DNA of 38,352 bases from Elysia marginata (taxonomy: Eukaryota > Mollusca > Gastropoda > Plakobranchidae). The stretch lies in assembly GCA_019649035.1 (NCBI GenBank), contig BMAT01002545.1, positions 6,129 through 44,480 on the forward strand, in the 5' to 3' direction. Of the stretch, positions 11,396 through 38,352 are shown piece after piece. Position 1 is the stretch's first letter. Every line of letters begins with the position of its first letter. A program made the position numbers and the translations under genes. The notes beneath the pieces are model-generated. The model saw only the letters and a list, made by a program, of their open reading frames with translations, was not told the DNA's origin and made no database searches.

Positions 11396-12539
11396 ACAAG
11401 CTTCTACTACAAGACCAATCTTTATAATATACATCTAGATATAGATTCTAAAGTAGGATTTTAGTTTATGTCAGTATGTGGATTCAAAACAGCCGAGTAT
11501 AGATAAGTGAGTGTTCTACTGCAATATTATATAGAGCAGCTGAGGGATAGATAATCTAAAATTTAATCTACTTGCCTCGCGGCTGAATAAGATATGACGT
11601 CACAGCTCTCTAGGACGTCCGCAAAAACTTTTCAGCCTAGTGGAGTTATTCTGAGCTTATCTAGGTCAATATTATTGTTCTTTAGCTTGTCACCCAATAA
11701 TTAACGTACGTAGCAAATAATATATATATAAAAAAATTCTCCATGATTCAACTTCAAAACGACCGGATTATTGTGCATGTCCCTAGAATGACGCATTACC
11801 CTATTGAGTAGCAGCACAATATTGGGATTTTTCTGCCGCTTTCCTAACCTGGAGGGTTGGCAAAAAATTTCTCTATTTTTATAAAGTTTCTGATAAATCA
11901 AAACGTCTCAAAAGACAGTCTAAGTTGCTACTTACTAGGAGACTATTTAGCTAGATATGAACTCTTTATTTTTTTCTAAATTTTCCAATGTTTCAGTGGA
12001 TTTCAAAAGTTACTTGCACTGTTGAGTGAAATTAAGGCACCTTATTTGGCTGTTTCTTTGGCTGCTCTCCATGCCTGTGGTATTTTCCTAAGTTTTACCA
12101 TTGATTGTATTAAAATATATCTTCAAGTTCAAGTTCAAGGTTTACGTGCAAAACAATTTTATATTAAAGCTGATTTTGGCAAAAATTTGTGAAATTCTAT
12201 CAAAGGACTTAAAAGTTATTTTAAAAGTTTTTTTTTCAGGAATCTTTACTGTGAATTTAGTCATATTTTTGCCCTTGTTTTGAACTGTTCTGCTAACCAC
12301 TTATACCAACCACCAGTATCCAGGATTTTGTTTATTCACACGCGTAGTGTTTACACAGCCAGTATCAATATTTAGCTTTGTTTATTTACAGCCAATGTCA
12401 ATAAATATAATAATGTAGGCCTACTTAAAATATATACACATGAGTTTCTACTTATGAGGAGGAATTTAGCCAGTCATTTGCCAGACAGTTTTGTATTTAT
12501 TGGACAGCTGTGGTGTTTTTGTATATGTAGAAAAATAAA
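11396..12539. other. Unassigned intergenic stretch
   Basis: AT-rich, with no gene recognised. A palindromic TAGGCCTA occurs at 12416-12423, and a short AAGTTCAAGTTCAAGG direct repeat occurs near 12123-12138. The right end may contain the eroded 5' UTR of the L2-like LINE. Confidence 0.45.
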
Positions 12540-13971
12540 ACCTTCTGAAGGCAATCACTTGAATAAGAGACACACAAAGAAGAGAGGAAAAGTAGGAGGA
12601 AGAAAAAAGCAGAGAAATATTAAAGCTGTTCAGTGTGTGCCCCTGACATTGCTCAGTCATCTGCTCCATTCAAATCCTTAGGTGCAAACAATAATACATG
12701 TAATTTGACTCATTTGACTACAAAAAAAAAACCTCTGAAAAAGACCCCCCTTTGTTTGCTCAGTGGAGAACAAGACCTTTATAATATCAGATGACATAGT
12801 GAACTATGACATTGATTTGATGGTAATCTGTAAAACATGGCTAGGTGAAAATGATGATGTGATCTTGAACCAGCTTATTCCAAATGGTTATCTATATGAG
12901 ATAAGAAATCGTCAGGGCATAGGAGGAGGACTAATTCCTATATTCAAATACAAGTCGACACTCCATACGGAAAGTAATAACATCAAAACAATACTTATCT
13001 TTTGAGCACCTAGAAGTAATTTAAAAGCCAACACCTCTATCGTTTCAAATGTGTATACAGACCTCCTCCATCCTGTCAAAATAAAGTGACAGTTGATCTT
13101 TTCACAACTTAATTTCAGGATTTCATTATCTATTTACGGTATCCCTAGAAAACACTGAATGCTCCTTGACATGCCTAGAGCAGTGCTTAAACAACATCAA
13201 AGACAGGATGACCAACAACAAACTACATGTACAACTAAATGAAGTAAAGACATAAGCTTTGTTAGTATCATCTGAATCTAAGAGAGTGAATCATCTAAGT
13301 GTAGTAAAATGAAAGCTGAAGTAGACAGTCTAAATGTAAGTGGAAAAAGAATAACTATACCTACAGTGACAATGTTAGGAACCTTGGTTTTTATTTTAAA
13401 TGCTCACTTTTCAATGGAAGGTCATATTAAACAGGTTTGTAAATATTCCCACTACCATCTTAGAAATATTGGAAAAATTCGGGAAATTGATGACAGTACT
13501 ACTGAACTACTTGTACATTCTTTTATAGTCAGCAGGCTGGATTACTGCAATTCCCTTATGGCGGTAACACCAAATTATCTAATAGAATTCAAAAAGTCCA
13601 TAGCGAAGCATTTTGATAAATAACTCGTACATCAAAATTTAAATTCACAGAAAATACTAAAAGAGCTAGACTGGCTGCCGGTAAAATTCCTCATTGATTT
13701 TCCAACTGCTTGCCATACTTATAAATGTTTAAATTCATCTATCCCCTGCTTATTTACAGTAACTCTTACAATTATACAAGGTCAAGAGGTTTTTGAGATC
13801 AGATGACTCCATTTTACTAAAAACTAATATGCCATGCTAAACTTTTGAAATAAAAGTGTTCTCTGTTATAGCTGCTAAGGTCTGGAACGTTTTAACAGAT
13901 TAAAGTTTTTAAACTAAGAGAAGTGACACAATTGAATCCTCGAAGTAAGATATAAAAACTAAGTTTTTACA

Positions 13972-13983
13972 AATATTTCCTGT
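13972..13983. repeat. Left target-site duplication of the SINE
   Basis: AATATTTCCTGT, identical to 14268-14279. It belongs to the L2-like host element. Confidence 0.88.
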
Positions 13984-14267
13984 TTGGTTGTTTGAATTTT
14001 CAATGTCGCTTTTCAACTAAATGTACAAGGTTATATCAGAGACAACGCTTGGGAAAATTGAAAGCGTGCTGCCACACTGTGATGTAAGGAGCGCTCGCAT
14101 ACACCACATCCAGTCACATTATCCTGACACCGGGCCGACCAGACACTAGGCGGATCAGCTGCCTGCTAATACCAATTTGAAAGTCCTTGGTTTGACTTGG
14201 CCGGGGATCGCACCCACACCTCCCGATCTCTGAGCGAGTGTCTTACCGCTAGGCCACAGAGCCGGTG
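13984..14267 (-). mobile_element. tRNA-derived SINE, MetaSINE-like, nested in L2
   Basis: The minus strand starts with a tRNA-like head. Its A box TGGCCTAGCGG (14246-14256) fits TRGYNNARNGG exactly, and its B box GGTGCGATCCC (14204-14214) fits GGTTCRANNCC with one mismatch. The two boxes are about 32 bases apart. A central domain follows (about 14045-14130) with GGATAATGTGACTGG and GTGGCAGCACG, which from memory resembles the conserved core of invertebrate MetaSINEs. The 3' part ends in an A/C-rich tail (CAAACAACCAA). A 12-bp duplication, AATATTTCCTGT, flanks the insertion exactly. It is not a functional tRNA gene: no aminoacyl stem closes and the context is an L2 relic. Confidence 0.85.
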
Positions 14268-14279
14268 AATATTTCCTGT
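14268..14279. repeat. Right target-site duplication of the SINE
   Basis: AATATTTCCTGT, identical to 13972-13983. An unmutated 12-bp duplication suggests the SINE is younger than the heavily decayed L2 around it. Confidence 0.88.
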
Positions 14280-14545
14280 GATTTTAGAACATATCGGCAT
14301 TAATTTTAACGCATTTCAAAGTAACTGTAAGATTTCTCAAGAAAATGACAGTGGCTATTTTAGATGATGATATAGTTTTTATGCATTTGTAATGTAAAAC
14401 TCTTAGTTTTTGTTTAATTTTACACTTTTTTACAATGGTTTTAATTATAACTAAGGTAACTTAGTTCTGCTATAATGTATGTATTAGCTTTACCGAGTAC
14501 TGTTTTAGTGGATGTAAAGCGCTTTCCAAGTGAATTATTATTAAT

Positions 14546-15029
14546 ATATTATACTATTTTGAATATTTTAGGTATGCAAAAATTCTTTTTAATTTCCCTA
14601 CACATTAACTTTGTGAGCAGTTGACTGCCATTCAAGAGGTTACATGTTCCACTTGAGGGGTTTTATTCTCTCCCATGTGCCCACCCAGCACTTAATAGTT
14701 AGTTAGATTTCTTAAGACTTGGTAAAAATAAAGGCAGAGAAGAAAGCAACAGCAAACTACCTCACTATGTTGTATGCCTAAAAGATAAAGACTCTACTCC
14801 TTGTTCTCTGACCCTTTTATTAAGCATGGGACGAACTTTACCTTTGACTAACTTATAGATACTTGCAAAGCAATTCAGGTATTTATTTAGATGAGTATTT
14901 GAACTTTACTTTCCAGAGGAAATAATGATTTGACAAAGTAAATCAATAAATAAACTCAATGGATCAGAGTTAAGCTTGTCATCATCACACAAAAATCTTT
15001 GAATAACCTTATTTGCAAAGAAAAATCAA
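14546..15029. other. Unassigned spacer between L2 relic and kinesin 3' end
   Basis: No gene or element recognised. It probably contains the transcription end zone of the kinesin gene on the minus strand. Confidence 0.4.
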
Positions 15030-18000
15030 AGCCATTTATGGCAAATAAAACTTTATTGCATGAACAAAACCAAATAAGCGGGTTGACAATTTCACAATTA
15101 TACTTCATATCTAATTAGTGTCAAACACACAGGTATACCCTAAGCAAGAAATACAATTCCTAGTGTTATTAAGAGCTATACATTAAATACATGTAATAAA
15201 TGAAAAACCAAACTACTTCAAAAGCATCAGGCAGTAAAGTACCAAGATCCCAAATATACTCATGTGAATTGTCAATAATAAACTAAAATATCTTTCACAC
15301 AAAATCCTTTTTCTTGGGAGTTCATTATAAAAACATGACCCAGTAACCGCTTTGTGATCTGTTCATCAAAACTATTATTTCATGAAATTACAAGGTGCAA
15401 ACTTTGTGTTTTTCCTCTAGATACACAAAAAATTATAAAGTGCATACTCTCTGATTTCAAGCATTTTCAATTCATGACACAAAGCTACAGTGCAATCTGC
15501 CTATACCATAGTTTAAATTGATCTCGGTATTCAAGCTATTTATCATGAAGGTTTCCTGATCTTTTCTTGCACAGCCCTCATTTTAGAATTTCATTAATTT
15601 CTTTAAAAAATGAACTTGTTGAAATATAATGAAATTTAAAATAAAATCATGACTCAAAGAAAAGAAAAAAAAATTAACCAGTAAACTAAAACAGAAAATC
15701 CTTATATGACATGAACAAAGTTTTCTTTCAAGGAATTTGGATTTTTTAAAAATTGCGGTCTCATTATTGTATTAAAATCTAAAAAGTTTATAATAAAGCG
15801 TGTGGCATGAGGCACATGATTTATGTTCCCTCAACATTCAAACTAATTCATATCAGATGATGAGGCAATAAAGATATCTTGATCCAACTGGAAATGTGAG
15901 CTAAAAATCTGCTAGCCTAAACATAAAATGTAACTGCCATTGGAAAAAAGTGAGAGATAGTGACAGCTATATAGTTTATAATGTATTAATATAAAATCGC
16001 AAACATACTGGTCTATTTCAGGGAAAGATCAAAATGACACTGACCCACCATAAATATCTTTATTAATAATGCTCATTTCTACTTAAAATTGTGAAAATTG
16101 GCTAGGCCAAAATATAATTATTAAGAGTATTGTAAACCTTGTTAATATACAACAAAACCCATTTGATAGTTTTTTCTGTTTTTTTTTTTTTTTGCAACAA
16201 CTGGCTTCGCAAAAGAAAAGAACAACATAGGATTGGTGGAGTCAAATCTGATATAAGCAGATTGCACTGGTATTGTCAAAGGAATCATCCATAGCAAGAT
16301 TTAGAAATTTCCAATCACAGAATCTTTTTTGTGTATAAAATATAAAGCAATAATTCTACAATGAAACACAACCATTGTAAAAATTGTACAGCAAAAGCCA
16401 GCAGGAGAAGGACAACTTCATGGACACAGTATGAATGTACAACAAAACTGCACTATCATCAAGTCTGTGTTTTTTCAAAATGCTCCAAAATTTATTCACA
16501 GAGCTTCAGAAATAAGATTTAGTAAACAATGTATAATTTTTATCCTTAAACAAACAGTTAGTCTTAAGATAAAAGAAATAAACGCCTTACCAGCTACACC
16601 CATCAAAGTATCTATGAATTTTTATAAAAAACCTAAATTGTGTGAAGTTTAGCAAGCTTGTAGCACACATGTACAACAGAGAAAACCAATCTTTCAAAAT
16701 AAGCAGACTGAAAATAAAATGCATAGAGAGACTAGCATGATTACATTTTTTTGTCTTTTTGAAAACAAAATGGTTACAGTTTTAACCCATTATCTTATTA
16801 AGTCTCTTCTTTTGACATATCATTCTTTTTCCACCTTACGAAAGCCCCAACGAAAAAAGATGAGTCAGAAGTTGTTAACACCTCTATTGAACTCATCTAG
16901 AGGTATAATATCATTGTAAAGAACAATAGGTGAAGAAGGATATTTTGTATAGATATGTGGGTTACATCTTAAATAAGGCAATAATAAACAAAACAATGTT
17001 CATTGACAGCAATTGCTGAGATTCAAAAGCTTAACTTTCAGATTTCCTTGGATGTAGAAAACCTTAAAAAATGAAAATAAAAACAGTCTCTACAAAATAA
17101 TAGGGAAGGGATTTATTGAATAAAATTTAACATCATACTGATTCATGAGGTAGCTGGGGGTTGCTACTCAAAGTCATAAAAGATAGGGAATTTCTATCAT
17201 GTTCAAAAAGTATTGCACAAATTTGAGTGGCCCCCAAATCTATTTATCCCTATTTTCTACTCCTGCCATCCAACACATACAATTTAAAAAAACACCATCA
17301 TGAAAGTAACACAAAATAAAAACAGTTTACATTTAATAAAGTGACACCAGAATTACTTACTCAAAATAAAACGAAGTGGATAATGAACTTCTATTGCATC
17401 ACAGAAAGTTTAAGAAACAAATTGAGGTTTTCCAAAAGCAAGAAGCAAAATAAAAAATGGTACTTTAAACTTGAATTTCTTATTTGCAATTTTAAATGTG
17501 TAATCCATTCACACTTCCACATAGCCTCATAACACATCACATATCATAAGCATACATTGATATTTTCAAAAGTGAGCCAAAATTACATCCTACCAAAGAA
17601 AGCAATTAATTATCATTGATATTATGGAAATCAAACCACTATATTTGTGCAGAATAAATATGCAACTAGTCATGTTAAAGTCTTTCCACCAGTTTGGCAG
17701 TAAGTTAAATAAAGCTTATAAATTAATGCATGTACTTTTCCCTCATTGGTTTAAGGAATAAAAAAATGAAAGCAAAATATTTTTTTTAATCAGCCTGACA
17801 AAAAACTTTGAACAGTAAAAACCACATCTAACTTATGATAGTGAAGTGATCAAAGGTACCTGTTGGAAGTACAGCTTCATAGCTATAAACTTGGCTTTAG
17901 AAAATACATTGAAAGAAATTGAAGAGGGGTCCATCCAAATTGTTAAAAAAAAATGAAAATTAATCAAGAGCCGTCTTAAAAAGATTGTTATTGAATGACA

Positions 18001-18138
18001 TTTTCATGACATGATGGAAATAGAGACACGAGCTGTAAGCGGAATGCAAAGTGAAGACATCGCGTATGTCAAGGCGACCTGATCATATTTTCTACATTGG
18101 TCTGCATGTGGCCCTCTCTATGCTGTCTTGAGATGCAC
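15030..18138 (-). other. KIF5: Probable 3' UTR exon of kinesin heavy chain
   Basis: A good acceptor (polypyrimidine run then CAG) ends at 18139 on the minus strand, and the exon would start GTGCATCTCAAG. The first 140 bases are richer in G+C than the surroundings, as exons here are. Downstream sequence is U-rich on the mRNA sense, free of recognised repeats, and contains TACATGTA at 15188-15195. The right limit depends on which poly(A) signal is used; 15030 assumes the one at 15052-15057. The exon lies after the stop codon, so it is non-coding in the main isoform. Confidence 0.42.
15052..15057 (-). terminator. Candidate poly(A) signal for kinesin heavy chain
   Basis: The minus strand reads TGCAATAAAG, a canonical AATAAA, followed within 30 bases by a U-rich stretch, which is a usual cleavage-site context. 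Other AATAAA hexamers exist further upstream in the presumed 3' UTR (for example 18487-18492), so shorter isoforms are possible. Confidence 0.35.
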
Positions 18139-18909
18139 CTGAAAAAATTGCAATTAGATGTTAGCAAGGTGAAAATATTTGCTTTTGAAAAAAAAAATTA
18201 ACAGTTTAGTATTTCTTGATTTAGGCTATATCACCCAAATTGTTGAGGGTCATGCTTTAAAAGCTATAGTATACCATAATTGTTACACATTGTTTGATTT
18301 TAAAGATTTTGGTATATATATAAGAACATTCAGAAAGTGATTTAAATAGCGCTTAAAAGTTTACTTTGTAATTCAATAGAGTTAACCGTAAAAAAAAGTT
18401 TAAGACTTTTAGAGAGATTAGATTTAAAGCAACTGGACCAGTTCCAGAGAACTTATGATCAGTTGTCTGCAAAATCGCATCTTAAGTTTATTGTGAGAAC
18501 ATATTTACCATTTCATATGATTAAAATGTTCTCATTTAAAAAAAAATAATTTTCCTGTCAAATTAAGACCTGTACTTCAAAATGCATATGTTCTCCACAG
18601 CAAGCTTTAAAACTTGTAACATCTTTTCAGAGTGATACACGAATGACTTATGATCTAGAAAAAAATCTTCAAACATCTGGATAGACCTAGTTTGAGGGTG
18701 AAGTAATCTTAACATAAAGATATATACAGTTGCTCCACACCTTCATTTTGTTTTGCATAAAACGTACGCAATGGTGTAAACCTAATTGCACCACTCAACA
18801 CGTCAGCCTTATGCTGCTTTTCTTAGTTAATTGGAAACAATTATTTGGAAAATTAATATTTGAAAGAAACTTTTAGCAAAATTACAAATAAATGAAATAA
18901 TCCTTTTAC
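18139..18909 (-). other. Probable 3' UTR intron of KHC
   Basis: 771 bases between TAA|GTAAAAG and the CAG at 18139. No element was recognised in it. If it is not spliced, an AATAAA on the minus strand at 18492-18487 could end a short transcript here. Confidence 0.45.
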
Positions 18910-37852
<18,943 letters not shown>

Positions 37853-38352
37853 CTGAAAGAGTCCGTTTCAGAGGGTGATAAATGGGGTAATTTGCATGAA
37901 ACTTTCAATGCCGCTAGGAGTAATTGAAGCTCTTGGTAAACAAAACTAAAATTCAATGACTTTACATTAAAATAAGATTCATTTGTCTTGATACTAATTT
38001 GATATCGATTGCCTAATTTCTTGTTTCAGTAAAAGTATCATTGGAAAATGACTGGAAGATGTCACAAAATGGTTCTGTTCAAATTGCAATTCCAATTTCA
38101 TATTGTCTTCAAATATAGAAATCCTTCCAAATAAACTTCACCACCGGGATACAAGGGTAAACAGCTTGATCAACAAGATGAACGGTTAAAAAACACTTGC
38201 TTGAATTTAACAGCAGGCTTAGATTCTATCACTATGACTGGATGAACTCAACGAAGGACATGCACACACTAAACCTTGCATAGGTCATTGCCTTGTTTTT
38301 ATAGATCCAGAGATCTTTGTTCTCACATATCGTGATAAAACGGGCGTAAACG
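37853..38352 (-). other. KHC intron running off the window
   Basis: No kinesin exon is visible. The preceding exon, which must end with an A that completes the Asn codon before MNEHSS and carries the SNRHVAVT region, lies further right. Confidence 0.85.

Larger units (their letters stand above)
12540..14545 (+). mobile_element. L2-like LINE with internal deletion, split by a SINE
   Basis: Plus-strand relic of an L2-type LINE. A basic N-terminal stretch (KKRGKVGGRKKQRN, about 12580-12622) precedes the endonuclease start SVENKTFIISDDI (about 12760-12795), DLMVICKTWLGEND (about 12817-12857) and RNRQGIGGGL (about 12907-12933). The endonuclease breaks off near 13120 and the sequence resumes in the late RT: ENTECSLTCLEQCLNNIKDR (about 13150-13210), VSRLDYCNSLM (about 13530-13560) and LKELDWLPVKF (about 13660-13690). 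The whole RT palm with its YADD box is therefore deleted. A stop at 13621 and further frame changes occur. The 3' UTR resumes after the SINE at 14268 and ends with GTAAAGCGCTTTCCAAG and an ATTATTATTAAT tail near 14515-14545, typical of L2 ends. Confidence 0.84.

Noticed and set aside
10866-11438. Long open frames on both strands across the N gap
   Set aside because: They run through 208 N and a TGTC microsatellite; the translated parts are repeats of Arg/Gln/Thr/Asp or Cys/Leu/Ser and carry no gene signal.
11595-11602. TGACGTCA, a perfect CRE-like site
   Set aside because: A single octamer in unassigned DNA with no promoter nearby; chance is enough.
14204-14266. Possible functional tRNA gene on the minus strand
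   Set aside because: Good A and B boxes, but no closing acceptor stem or T-stem geometry; the unit is part of a SINE flanked by a target duplication.
14630-14700. Possible second SINE head in the spacer left of the kinesin gene
   Set aside because: No A/B box pair fits the polymerase III consensus and no flanking duplication was found.

Overview
The window is animal nuclear DNA, AT-rich, with long introns. It has two halves. Roughly the left 14.5 kb is a graveyard of transposable elements. The right 23 kb, on the minus strand, is the 3' part of one spliced host gene: kinesin-1 heavy chain (KIF5/KHC type). No bacterial, plastid or CRISPR-like content was seen. RTE, Rex1-like and L2-like LINEs, a Tigger/pogo transposon and a tRNA-headed SINE resembling the invertebrate MetaSINE type, beside a very conserved kinesin-1, suggest a marine invertebrate. 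An echinoderm, hemichordate or lophotrochozoan is my guess; the sequence does not settle the phylum.

Layout, left half. 187-1995: RTE (BovB-like) LINE, minus strand, 5' truncated. 2001-4328: Rex1/CR1-group LINE, minus strand. 4329-4443: a 58-bp tandem duplication. 4690-7352: a second, different RTE-type LINE, plus strand. 7396-8890: Tigger/pogo DNA transposon, minus strand, one end kept and the other lost. 8891-9900: nothing recognised. 9900-10150: a LINE endonuclease scrap. 10619-11395: pyrimidine-rich tandem repeat interrupted by a 208-N assembly gap. 12540-14545: L2-like LINE, plus strand, with an internal deletion. It is split by a 284-bp SINE flanked by a 12-bp target-site duplication.

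Layout, right half. Fifteen coding exons between 37852 and 18910 (minus strand) run from motor switch I through switch II, neck linker, coiled-coil stalk, light-chain-binding region and the IAK autoinhibitory tail to a stop codon. All exon phases join cleanly, giving about 780 residues. The ATP-binding P-loop exons lie beyond the right edge. A 3' UTR exon probably starts at 18138 and may run to about 15030. The introns hold two copies of an unnamed MITE-like repeat with terminal inverted repeats, a Rex1-like LINE fragment carrying a putative hAT-like MITE, and several short recent tandem duplications.

No undescribed functional system was found. The best leads are the intronic TIR element family, the nested SINE, the kinesin stop codon lying exactly at an exon end, and the excess of the palindromic octamers TAGGCCTA and TACATGTA.
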